Assembly: GCF_022760995.1 (NCBI RefSeq)
Contig: NZ_JAKWJO010000001.1
Coordinates: forward strand, 930,001-994,000
DNA from: Dyella sedimenti
GTDB lineage: Bacteria; Pseudomonadota; Gammaproteobacteria; Xanthomonadales; Rhodanobacteraceae
Direction: 5' to 3'
Length of the DNA: 64,000 nt
Under the pieces are notes generated by a model. That model had not been told where the DNA came from and searched no databases. It worked only from the letters and a program-made list of their open reading frames with translations. A program made the position numbers and the translations under genes. This document shows, in pieces, positions 19,701 to 27,488 of this stretch; the stretch's first letter is position 1; each line of letters begins with the position of its first letter.

Positions 19701-20028
19701 CGCGCTTTCCGCGTTGAGCGTGCTGCTGGCCAACTGGGGCTGGCAGGTGCATGCCGCGCGCACGCTGGAGCAGGCGCGCGCCGCGCCGTGGCGGCCGGAC
19801 CTGCAACTCTTCGACTATCACCTGGACGCGGGGTGCACCGGGCTCGACGTGCTGCAATCGCTGGGCGAGGCGGCACGCGACGTGCCTACCGTGATCCTCA
19901 CCGCCGACCGCGATGGCGACCTGCGCCAGCGCCTGCTCGACCAGGGCCTGGGCGTGCTCTACAAGCCGCTCAAGCCGCTGGCGCTACGGCAGGTGTTGCA
20001 GCGCGTGGCCGTGGCGCGCCATCTGTAG
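16723..20028 (+). CDS. Hybrid sensor kinase with SLC5 transporter-like N-terminus (CrbS/MxtR-like)
   Basis: About 1101 residues from ATG 16723 (an in-frame ATG lies 18 nt upstream). Residues 1-480 are a multi-helix SLC5/sodium-solute-symporter-like domain (YALSLAIHCTSWTFYGTVTQ, YNAGSLADLIAVRLGR, ATSMVVVATLALSLMIVNHF). A PAS domain follows at ~605-720. HisKA has SHDLMQPLH with phospho-acceptor His761, the ATPase has QNFLSNALRYAERG, WDNGPGIAPGE, and GQGLGLGLS, and the C-terminal receiver has acceptor Asp1031 (LQLFDYHLD). This architecture is that of CbrA/CrbS/MxtR kinases, which control acetate and related carbon use. The TAG stop lies inside a REP element. It is convergent with the LuxR-type regulator at 20249, its probable partner. 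Confidence 0.93.
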   Translation: MLTAPTIATAALVWLGLLFGVAVIGERRPALFERRWAVVYALSLAIHCTSWTFYGTVTQASRSGWWLPPTFVGAILMYVFGVTVLRRLVQLARDYNAGSLADLIAVRLGRHTGLAALVTAVVVIGIVPYIALQLKAVAMSYGMLSRGQLSEADPWQDSALYVALLMALFAMLFGTRRASAMAHNRGLVLAMAFESLFKLGAMLALGTLVLSPASHRLMAGTASQQDSTGFPALILLGALAMFTLPHQFHAGVVECRDGAHLRTARWLFPLYMMVIALPILPLARLGDAWLGPGGVPSDLYVLALPLARGQHGLALLAFLGGLSAATSMVVVATLALSLMIVNHFIAPLRVRAGWGRDEQGDLRGEVLNQRRVAILAIILLAWCYSRVLARNDALADIGAISFSALAGLGPALLAAVYRPQLGPRAVAAGLAVGTLVWLYVLLPSMQRHGPAWWHEGPFGWSWLSPDGLLGLDDWSRLGRAVVLSLVANTAVMFAVAGSRLGRSPRSASVGDIGVMELRALASRFLPPERVTHLFDDAPASGVAGGARIAAVEHELAAVIGASSARLLLEVVRRQRRDELDTVAAIVGEAAQDLRFNQRVLEAALENMSQGICVVDAELRLVAWNGRYASLFGYPPELLRVGRPVADLTRYNIERGMIGPGEPEARVQRRLTHMRAGTRHLSERRFPDGTMVEIRGNPMPGGGFVATFTDVTAFRQAEQALKRANETLELRVEERTFALAAATQEAQRANEAKSRFLAAVSHDLMQPLHAAQLFAHTLAERGSDGETARHLHGALAATEGLLAGLLDMARLESGRLQPQPRDFPLADVLDPLAAEFRAMAADRGIRFDVVGNRQWVRSDPQLLRRVLQNFLSNALRYAERGRVLLGVRRQGERLQLQVWDNGPGIAPGEQRFIFEEFRRGSASGGQGLGLGLSIAQRMAALLGHPIGLRSWLGQGSVFELAVPRARAAVPAMMAVAEPQPLPAGRALVLDNEPAALSALSVLLANWGWQVHAARTLEQARAAPWRPDLQLFDYHLDAGCTGLDVLQSLGEAARDVPTVILTADRDGDLRQRLLDQGLGVLYKPLKPLALRQVLQRVAVARHL

Positions 20029-20096
20029 GAGCGCACCCTGTGCGCGACCGCGGCGGCATGGCGCTACCGCTCCGCGCACAGGGTGCGCTCCCATAG
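20024..20096. repeat. REP-like element providing the kinase stop codon
   Basis: TGTAGGAGCGCACCCTGTGC and its inverted arm with a short spacer. The TAG of the arm is the stop of the sensor-kinase gene. Confidence 0.9.
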
Positions 20097-20151
20097 GAGG
20101 GGACATTGCGGGTTTGCCGGGTGCAATCCATCGCGCGCCGCATTGGCTTTC

Positions 20152-20234
20152 TGTGGGAGCGCACCTTGTGCGCGACTGTGGCGACATGGCGTTACCGCAC
20201 CGTAGGCTTGTCGCGCACAGGGCGCGCTCCCACA
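20152..20234. repeat. REP-like element in the kinase-regulator gap
   Basis: Arms TGTGGGAGCGCACCTTGTGC and GCGCACAGGGCGCGCTCCCA around a 35-nt spacer. It lies between the convergent kinase and regulator genes. Confidence 0.9.
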
Positions 20235-20248
20235 GAGACCGATACTGG

Positions 20249-20905
20249 TCAGGGGCGCATCGAATCGCCAAGGTCCAATGACCGCAGCAGCACGCCGGCC
20301 TGCGTGCGGTTGCGCACGCCGAGCTTCTCGAAGATCGCCGTCACGTGCGCCTTCACCGTGCGCTCCTGGATGGTGAGCCGGTCGGCGATCTGCTTGTTGA
20401 GCAGGCCTTCGCCCAGCAGGGCGAGCACGCGGTATTGCTGCTCGGTCAGTCGCGCCAGGCGGCCGGCGAGGTCGACGTCGGCGGGATCGGCGGGCAGGGC
20501 GGCCACGGCCCTGGCCAAGCCTGCCGGCAGCCAGCTGCCGCAGCCGAGCACGTTGCGGATCGCTTCGGCGATCTCCGCCGGGCTGGCGCTCTTGGGAATG
20601 AAGCCGGCGGCGCCGTGGTCGAGCGCGCGGCGTACCGTGCGCGGCTCGTCGTGCGCCGACACTACCAGCACCGCCGCCGTCGGGAACTGCCCGCGCAGGG
20701 CCGCCAGCCCGGACAGGCCCTGGCTGCCGGGCATGTGCAGGTCCAGCAGCACCAGGTCGATCTCGGGGTCGGCCGCCAGGGCGTCGAGCGCGCCGGCCAG
20801 GTCGGCGGCCTCGATCACCTCGCAGCCGTCCACGCTTTCGTTGGCGGCCTGGCGCAATGCAGCACGGAACAGCGGATGGTCGTCGGCGATCAGCAGGCGT
20901 GTCAT
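20249..20905 (-). CDS. LuxR/NarL-type response regulator (CrbR/ErdR-like)
   Basis: 218 residues from ATG 20905. The receiver domain MTRLLIADDHPLFRAALRQA has the acidic pair at D8/D9, acceptor Asp55 in LVLLDLHMPG, and the switch Lys in GFIPKSA. The C-terminal helix-turn-helix, LTEQQYRVLALLGEGLLNKQIADRLTIQERTVKAHVTAIFEKLGV, matches the CrbR/ErdR family (LNKQIA, TVKAHVTAI). Frames extend further upstream, but only this start gives a complete receiver. In other Gammaproteobacteria, regulators of this kind pair with SLC5-type kinases and activate acetyl-CoA synthetase. Here the neighbours suggest control of 3-hydroxybutyrate polymer use. It is divergent from the oligomer hydrolase gene. Confidence 0.9.
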   Translation of the reverse strand: MTRLLIADDHPLFRAALRQAANESVDGCEVIEAADLAGALDALAADPEIDLVLLDLHMPGSQGLSGLAALRGQFPTAAVLVVSAHDEPRTVRRALDHGAAGFIPKSASPAEIAEAIRNVLGCGSWLPAGLARAVAALPADPADVDLAGRLARLTEQQYRVLALLGEGLLNKQIADRLTIQERTVKAHVTAIFEKLGVRNRTQAGVLLRSLDLGDSMRP

Positions 20906-21037
20906 GGACGCCGACGTTAGCCGGGGCGACGGCCTGCGTCGAGTTCGGAAAGTCACGGCGCCACCCGGCGACGGCAGCCTGCCGTGCTGGACTTTCGTAC
21001 GATGGCGGGAACCTTCCCGAGGGTTATGGTGGCGGGC

Positions 21038-22894
21038 ATGACCAATCGACCTTTCCGCTGGATGGTGTGGCTGGCGCCGTTGCTCGCGTCGTGCGGCACC
21101 GCAAGCGCTCCCAAGGAGCCCGGCATGTCCATTCCCGATTTCGTGCGCGGCGATGTGCGCGTCACCGAGCACCGCGCGGGCGACGACCTGCTCAGCGCCG
21201 GCCTGGGCCTCGCCGGCCTGGCCGCCGCCCCCGAGCCATTCGCCGACCCATCGTCGCCCACGCCCGCCGAACTGCGCCGGCGCGCGATCCAGGCCAGTTG
21301 GAAAGGCATCGCCGACCTCGGGCCGCTGGGCGGCTATGGCAGCGTCTATGGCGCCGTGCCGGACGTGTCGGGCCGCGAATACCAGGCCTTCGCCTGGATT
21401 CCCGGCGCGCAGTCGCCGCATCGCGTGCTGCTACAGGTACCGGACCACTTCGACCAGGCACGGCGATGCCTGGTGGTGACGGCATCCTCCGGATCGCGCG
21501 GCATCTATGGTGCCATCGCGCTGGCCGGCGCCTGGGGCTTGCCGCGTGGCTGCGCGGTGGCCTATACGGACAAAGGCACCGGCGCCGGCTATTTCGATCC
21601 CGCCGACGATACCGGCGTGGCGCTGGACGGCACGCGCGCCAGACGCGGCAGCGCGGCGCTGGAATTCGAGCCGCCGGCAGGCATCCACCACCTGGCGGTG
21701 AAGCACGCGCATTCCGGCGACAACCCCGAGGCCGACTGGGGCCGCCACGTGCTGCAGGCGGCCCGCTTCGGCCTGGCCATGCTGGACCGCGCCTTTCCCG
21801 GGCAGGCACCGTTCACCGCGCAGAACACGCGCATCATCGCCACCGGGCTTTCCAACGGCGGCGGCGCGGTGCTGCAGGCGGCCGGGCTGGACGACGCGCA
21901 CCTGCTGGCGGGCGTGGTCGCGCTGGAGCCCAACGTGCGCGCGCCGGACCAGGGGCGCGCCCTGTTCGACTATGCCACCGAGGCTTCGATCTGGCTGCCC
22001 TGCGCACTGACCGACAACCATTTCCAGGATGTCCCGCTGGCGCGCACGCCGAAGGGCGAGCTGCCGCCCGCCTGGGCACAGCGCTGCCAGCAACTGCACC
22101 TGCACGGCATGGTGAGCGGTTCGGCCATCGCCACCCAGGCCGCGCAGGCGCTGGAGCACCTGCGGGCCTCGGGCTGGACCGACGAGGCCATGGCCACCGC
22201 CGCCTCCACCACCGCCTTCGACCTGTGGCGGGCGATCAGCGCGGCCTATGCCTCGGCCTATATGCGCCGCGGCGCGGACGACATGCCTTGCGGCTTCCAC
22301 TACGACGCCACCGGTGCCGGCGGTGCGCCTGGCGTGGCGACGGCGCCGCTGCGCGCCGGCTGGTGGGCCGACGCCTCGGGCATCCCGCCCGGCAATGGCG
22401 TAGGCTTGTATGGCGGCACCGATCATTCGGCCGACCCGACCCTGCCGGGCGCGCTGTGCCTGCGCTCGCTGTGGGAGGACACCGACGCCAGCACCCAGGC
22501 GCTGCGCGACGGCGTGGCCGCCACCGCGGTGAAGCCGCCGCGCGCGAGCCTGCCCCTGTGGGTAGTGCATGGCGCCTCCGACGGCCTGCTCGCCACCGCC
22601 TTCACCTCTGAGCCCTATGTGGCCTGGCTGCGCGCCAACGGTGCGCATCCGCTGTACTGGAAGGTGCCCTATGCGCAGCATTTCGACGCCTTCCTGGCGT
22701 TGCCGGGCTTCGGCGACAGGCACGTGCCGCTGCTGCCGTACGGCTATGCCGCGCTGGACCGGCTGTGGGCGCACCTGTACCAGGGCGCGCCCTGGCCGGC
22801 GGTGGCGCCTGCGCCGACGCCCCGGCCACGCGGTCCGGCCGCGTTGACCCAAGCCATGCTGGGGCTGCCTTCGGCGTGGACCGTGGGCCCCTGA
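21038..22894 (+). CDS. D-(-)-3-hydroxybutyrate oligomer hydrolase, predicted lipoprotein
   Basis: 618 residues from ATG 21038. The N-terminus MTNRPFRWMVWLAPLLASCG ends in a lipobox (L-A-S-C), so the enzyme is predicted to be a lipoprotein. The body matches the 3HB-oligomer hydrolase family: LLQVPDHFDQARRCLVVTAS, SGSRGIYGAI, AYTDKGTGAGYFD, the nucleophile elbow G-L-S-N-G with Ser272, and WVVHGASDGLLATAFTSEPY plus YAQHFDAFLAL near the C-terminus for the Asp/His partners. Length is close to the family norm. It would cut soluble oligomers released by the depolymerase to 3-hydroxybutyrate. Longer in-frame starts upstream lack a better signal sequence. Confidence 0.9.
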   Translation: MTNRPFRWMVWLAPLLASCGTASAPKEPGMSIPDFVRGDVRVTEHRAGDDLLSAGLGLAGLAAAPEPFADPSSPTPAELRRRAIQASWKGIADLGPLGGYGSVYGAVPDVSGREYQAFAWIPGAQSPHRVLLQVPDHFDQARRCLVVTASSGSRGIYGAIALAGAWGLPRGCAVAYTDKGTGAGYFDPADDTGVALDGTRARRGSAALEFEPPAGIHHLAVKHAHSGDNPEADWGRHVLQAARFGLAMLDRAFPGQAPFTAQNTRIIATGLSNGGGAVLQAAGLDDAHLLAGVVALEPNVRAPDQGRALFDYATEASIWLPCALTDNHFQDVPLARTPKGELPPAWAQRCQQLHLHGMVSGSAIATQAAQALEHLRASGWTDEAMATAASTTAFDLWRAISAAYASAYMRRGADDMPCGFHYDATGAGGAPGVATAPLRAGWWADASGIPPGNGVGLYGGTDHSADPTLPGALCLRSLWEDTDASTQALRDGVAATAVKPPRASLPLWVVHGASDGLLATAFTSEPYVAWLRANGAHPLYWKVPYAQHFDAFLALPGFGDRHVPLLPYGYAALDRLWAHLYQGAPWPAVAPAPTPRPRGPAALTQAMLGLPSAWTVGP

Positions 22895-23007
22895 TCGCCG
22901 GGCTTCTCCGGGGGCAAGATCGGCCGATGACGCCGGCTGGAGTATCCTTGCCGGCCCGCAGTGCGCCCGTCGTTGCGGCCTGTCTTTGAAAAACCCAAGG
23001 ATTTCCG

Positions 23008-23517
23008 ATGACCATCCACGTCACCCTGACCACCAACCGCGGCCCCATCCACCTGCGCCTGCACGACGACAAGACCCCGGTGACCGTGGCCAGCTTCGTC
23101 AACCTGGCCCGCCGTGGCTACTACGATGGCCTGTCGTTCCACCGCGTGATCGCCGACTTCATGATCCAGGGCGGCTGCCCCGAAGGCAGCGGCCGCGGCG
23201 GCCCGGGCTACCGTTTCGAGGACGAGTTCGATCCCTCGTTGCGCCATGACAAGCCGGGCGTGCTGTCGATGGCCAATGCCGGCCCGCGCACCAACGGCAG
23301 CCAGTTCTTCATCACCCATGGCGCCACGCCGTGGCTGGACGGCAAGCACAGCGTGTTCGGCGAAGTGGTGGGCGCGGAGGACCAGGCCGTGGTCGACGCC
23401 ATCCGCCAGGGCGACGTCATCGAGAAGGTCGCCGTCGACGGCGACGTGGACGCGCTGCTGGCCGCCCAGGCCGACCGCGTGGAGGAATGGAACGCGGTGC
23501 TCGATCAGCGCGGCTGA
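23008..23517 (+). CDS. Cyclophilin-type peptidyl-prolyl isomerase
   Basis: 169 residues with a complete cyclophilin core: [34 protein letters not shown] (catalytic Arg in FHRVI), [31 protein letters not shown], and [11 protein letters not shown]. There is no signal peptide, so it is cytoplasmic, similar to PpiB but with a shortened loop region. It assists proline isomerisation during folding. A strong terminator follows. Confidence 0.93.
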   Translation: MTIHVTLTTNRGPIHLRLHDDKTPVTVASFVNLARRGYYDGLSFHRVIADFMIQGGCPEGSGRGGPGYRFEDEFDPSLRHDKPGVLSMANAGPRTNGSQFFITHGATPWLDGKHSVFGEVVGAEDQAVVDAIRQGDVIEKVAVDGDVDALLAAQADRVEEWNAVLDQRG

Positions 23518-23539
23518 GCCATTCGCCAGTGGGGTTTCG

Positions 23540-23571
23540 AAGCCGCCGTTCGCGAGGACGGCGGCTTTTTT
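23540..23571 (+). terminator. Intrinsic terminator of the cyclophilin gene
   Basis: AAGCCGCCGT, loop, ACGGCGGCTT with a run of T, 23 nt after the stop. Confidence 0.9.
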
Positions 23572-23672
23572 CATGGCCTGATTTCACGAAGCGGTATCTA
23601 TGGGCGGCCTAAGATCGGGTGGCTACACGCGGCACGCGACGTATGTCATCCCATTCCCAAGGAGATGTAGCC

Positions 23673-24098
23673 ATGTCATTCCTCAATGATCTGCTTGGCG
23701 CCGTGCAGGGCGGCCAGGCCGGCGGTTCCTCGCTGGTATCGATTGCCGGCCAGTTGATTGAGAAAGCGGGCGGTGTGCAAGGCCTGGTGGCCATACTCCA
23801 GCAGCACGGGCTGGGCGAGGCCGCGCAGTCCTGGGTCGGCACCGGCGCCAACCAGCCAGTGTCCGGCGACCAGTTGGGACAGGCCCTGCAGAACGGCGGG
23901 CTGGGGCCGCTGGTGCAGGAGGCGGCGGGCAAGCTGGGCGTCGATCCGGGCCAGTTGCTGGGCCAGCTCTCGCAGGTGCTGCCGCACGCGGTCGACCATC
24001 TCACCCCTGACGGCCAGGCGCCGGCGCAGGGACAGGGCGGGTTCGACCTGGGTTCGCTGGCCTCGCTGGCGGGCAAGCTGTTCGGCAGCGCGGCCTGA
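23673..24098 (+). CDS. YidB-like (DUF937) protein
   Basis: 141 residues from ATG 23673 after AAGGAGATG. It begins MSFLNDLLGAVQGGQAGG and continues with LIEKAGGVQGLVAILQQHGLG, PVSGDQLGQALQNGGL, and LASLAGKLFG, the pattern of YidB/DUF937 proteins: alternating Gly-rich turns and amphipathic helices. The role is unknown; the family is widespread and cytoplasmic. Upstream in-frame starts lack a ribosome-binding site. Confidence 0.85.
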   Translation: MSFLNDLLGAVQGGQAGGSSLVSIAGQLIEKAGGVQGLVAILQQHGLGEAAQSWVGTGANQPVSGDQLGQALQNGGLGPLVQEAAGKLGVDPGQLLGQLSQVLPHAVDHLTPDGQAPAQGQGGFDLGSLASLAGKLFGSAA

Positions 24099-24113
24099 AG
24101 GTTCACACTCCGA

Positions 24114-24144
24114 TCCCCGGCGGCGCGCAAGGCGCCGCCGGGGA
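24114..24144. terminator. Bidirectional GC-rich hairpin between convergent genes
   Basis: TCCCCGGCGGCGC and GCGCCGCCGGGGA with a short GCAAG loop. It lacks a T-run, so it is a weak or factor-assisted terminator for the YidB-like and GlsB-like genes. Confidence 0.45.
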
Positions 24145-24152
24145 CGACGGCG

Positions 24153-24410
24153 TCACGAAGTGGCGCCGCGGCGGAACAATGCGTGATAGATCACCAGCAG
24201 GATCACCGCCCCGCCGATCGATCCGAGGAAGTGCACGAAGCCGGTCTCACCCCACCATCCCAGCTTTTCGCCGATGAAGGTGGAGATGAACGAGCCCACG
24301 ATGCCGAGGATGGCGGTGATGATGAAGCCCATCGCCTCCTTGCCAGGGGTCAGCGCCTTGGCAATCACACCTACGACCAGACCGACAATGAATACCCATA
24401 GCCAGTGCAT
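24153..24410 (-). CDS. GlsB/YeaQ/YmgE family membrane protein
   Basis: 85 residues from ATG 24410. Three transmembrane helices carry the family's glycine zippers: WLWVFIVGLVVGVIAKALTPG, MGFIITAILGIVGSFISTFIG, and LGSIGGAVILLVIYHALF. The KALTPG turn after the first helix is diagnostic. These small inner-membrane proteins are induced by general stress in many bacteria; their biochemical role is unresolved. A much longer open frame on this strand is only a GC-driven extension. Confidence 0.9.
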   Translation of the reverse strand: MHWLWVFIVGLVVGVIAKALTPGKEAMGFIITAILGIVGSFISTFIGEKLGWWGETGFVHFLGSIGGAVILLVIYHALFRRGATS

Positions 24411-24616
24411 ATTCGCGTGTCCTTGGTGAGTGTTCGTAAGGTTTTCCGGGCCGTCCTGCCGAGCTGTCTCGGGCCCGGCCATCTCCGCCGCCATCCTCTC
24501 TCCCGGCCGGACTGCGGCGGCTTGCGCATCATGCCACCGCCATCCTCCGGTCGCGCGTGAAGGCGGGCGAGGCGGGGTCGACCATCGGACGACGGGGATG
24601 CCGCGCCGCTGCATGC

Positions 24617-24622
24617 TAAAAT
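24617..24622 (+). promoter_or_regulatory. Candidate -10 box (TAAAAT) of the aminotransferase
   Basis: TAAAAT in GCATGCTAAAATCGCCC, 43 nt before the ATG. No strong -35. Confidence 0.4.
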
Positions 24623-24659
24623 CGCCCGGTTTGCTGTCTTCGTCCCCACCGAGGAAGTC

Positions 24660-25859
24660 ATGCCCCCACTCGCCCAGCGCGTTGGTCGCGCCAAGCCCAG
24701 CGCGATCATGGTCATCGCCGAGAAGGCCAGGCAGCTCAAGGCTGCCGGGCGCGACATCATCAGTTTCTCCATCGGCGTACCCAATTTCCTGCCGGGTGAG
24801 CACGTCTATGCCGCGGCCCGCGAGGCGCTTGAACATGACTCCGGCCAGTACGGCAGCAACCGCGGCGCCGATGCGCTGCTCGACGCCTTCCTGGCGCATA
24901 TCGGAAAGCTGGGCTTCGCCGGCTACGGCCGCGCGAACCTCTCGGTCGGCATCGGCGCCAAGCAGGTGCTGTACAACCTGGCCGAGGCGCTGATGGACGA
25001 GGGCGACGAGATCGCCTTCGCCGCGCCGTACTGGACCACCTACCGCGACATCGCCGACATCGTGGGCGCACGGGCCAACGTGCTGCACTGCGGCCCGGAG
25101 CAGAACTACAAGCTGGCGCCCGCGCAACTGGAAGCCGCGCTGGCACGTGGCCCCAAGGTGTTCCTGTTCAACAACCCGTCCAACCCCACCGGCATGGTCT
25201 ATGCGCGCGAGGAAATCGCCGCGCTGGCCGAGGTGCTGGCGAGATATCCGGATACCTGGATCGTCACCGACGACATCTACAACGCGATGGTGTTCGATGG
25301 GCTGGGCTACCACAACTTCGTGCACATCAAGCCGGAGCTGAAGGAGCGGCTGGTGTTCGTCGATTCGGTGTCCAAGACCTACGGCATGCCGGGCTGGCGT
25401 GTGGGCCTGATCGCCGGTCCCGAGCATGTGGCCAGGGCCGTCACCACGCTCAATTCCAACCACATCACCAGCCTGCCGGAAGTGATCGCCGCTGCCGCGG
25501 TGGCCGCGTTCGCCGGTCCACAGGACATCCCGCGCGCCAAGTGCGAGGAATTCGCCGCCAAGCGCGACCTCGTGGTCGCCGCGCTGCGTGCGATTCCCGG
25601 TGTGGCGTGCCCCTATCCGCAGGGCGCGTTTTATGCCTTTCCCGATATTTCCGTCGCGTTCGGCAAGCGCCACGGCGACGTGCGCATCGACAGCGACGTC
25701 GACCTGTGCGCCGCGCTGCTGGAAGCCAAGGGCGTGGCGTGCGTGCCCGGCTCGGCCTTCGGCGAGCCGCGCGCCATGCGCATTTCCTATACCTGCCCGT
25801 CCGCACAATTGCGGCCCGGGCTGGAACGCATCCAGGCGTTCTTCGATGAACTGACCTGA
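24660..25859 (+). CDS. Class I/II aminotransferase (aspartate aminotransferase-like)
   Basis: 399 residues of a fold-type I PLP enzyme. Substrate and cofactor landmarks are GVPNFLPGEHV, NNPSNPTGMVY, VTDDIYNAMVF, and SVSKTYGMPGWRVGLI with the PLP-binding lysine. The C-terminal MRISYTCP holds the arginine that grips the substrate carboxylate. The family interconverts amino acids and 2-oxoacids; aspartate/2-oxoglutarate is the most likely pair, but aromatic or methionine activity cannot be excluded. It is followed by a terminator, so it is separate from mdh, although an aspartate aminotransferase beside malate dehydrogenase is a sensible metabolic neighbour. Confidence 0.88.
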   Translation: MPPLAQRVGRAKPSAIMVIAEKARQLKAAGRDIISFSIGVPNFLPGEHVYAAAREALEHDSGQYGSNRGADALLDAFLAHIGKLGFAGYGRANLSVGIGAKQVLYNLAEALMDEGDEIAFAAPYWTTYRDIADIVGARANVLHCGPEQNYKLAPAQLEAALARGPKVFLFNNPSNPTGMVYAREEIAALAEVLARYPDTWIVTDDIYNAMVFDGLGYHNFVHIKPELKERLVFVDSVSKTYGMPGWRVGLIAGPEHVARAVTTLNSNHITSLPEVIAAAAVAAFAGPQDIPRAKCEEFAAKRDLVVAALRAIPGVACPYPQGAFYAFPDISVAFGKRHGDVRIDSDVDLCAALLEAKGVACVPGSAFGEPRAMRISYTCPSAQLRPGLERIQAFFDELT

Positions 25860-25868
25860 TGGTCTTGG

Positions 25869-25901
25869 GGCCCGTGCCGCATGGCATGGGCCTCGTTTTT
25901 T
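25869..25901 (+). terminator. Terminator after the aminotransferase
   Basis: GGCCCGTGCC and GGCATGGGCC pair around GCAT-type loop bases, followed by TCGTTTTTT. Confidence 0.85.
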
Positions 25902-25931
25902 GTACTCGCCTATGTTGAAGGAGTTTCCCCG

Positions 25932-26918
<987 letters not shown>

Positions 26919-26944
26919 GCCACGCCTCCGCGATGGCGTCGACT

Positions 26945-26978
26945 GGAATGGGCGGCCCTGGCCGCCCATTCCGCTTTT
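26945..26978 (+). terminator. Terminator of mdh
   Basis: GGAATGGGCGGCC and GGCCGCCCATTCC form a 12-13 bp stem followed by GCTTTTCG. Confidence 0.85.
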
Positions 26979-27016
26979 CGGGCATGGCCATCCCTGGCGG
27001 CCACGCCGAGGATCGG

Positions 27017-27022
27017 TAGAAT
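27017..27022 (+). promoter_or_regulatory. Candidate -10 box (TAGAAT) of the lipoprotein gene
   Basis: TAGAAT in ATCGGTAGAATGCCCC, 28 nt before the ATG. The same context appears at 5866. Confidence 0.4.
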
Positions 27023-27049
27023 GCCCCGAGCACCGACTGGAACCCCGAC

Positions 27050-27391
27050 ATGAAGCGATTTCTTGCCTCCTCCCTCTGCATCCTGCTCGCCGCCTGCGGC
27101 GGCATGCACGGCATGCGCGACAACCTGCCCAAGATGAGCAGCCGCACCAACAAGGACATCCCGACCTACCTGGAGTGCGTGCATGCGAAGTGGGCCGAGA
27201 TGGGCGAGGTGAGCCTGTCGGACAAGAAGAAGGAAGAGGGTACGCTGACCGGCTCCAACAAGGAGGGCGCCCGCGAGATGCTCAGCGTGACGCCGGATGG
27301 CACCGGCGCGCAGGTGATGATGTACGAGACCCAGAATCCCAAGAAGGACTACAACCCGGCGTACCGCGACGCCGCCGTGTCCTGCCTCTGA
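27050..27391 (+). CDS. Small hypothetical lipoprotein
   Basis: 113 residues with a type II signal MKRFLASSLCILLAACGG; the lipobox L-A-A-C predicts lipid attachment. The mature part is short, with NKDIPTYLECVHAKWAEMG and a C-terminal AVSCL, so two cysteines may form a disulfide. No family is recognised. It is monocistronic between mdh and prpE. Confidence 0.75.
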   Translation: MKRFLASSLCILLAACGGMHGMRDNLPKMSSRTNKDIPTYLECVHAKWAEMGEVSLSDKKKEEGTLTGSNKEGAREMLSVTPDGTGAQVMMYETQNPKKDYNPAYRDAAVSCL

Positions 27392-27488
27392 CGCCTCAAA
27401 GGCTGCGGCTCGACCAAGGTCGCAAGGTCCACTCCGTGCCGCTGGTCTAGGCTAGGTCCTGACCCGCGGCAGCCGGAGGAAGGGAGCG

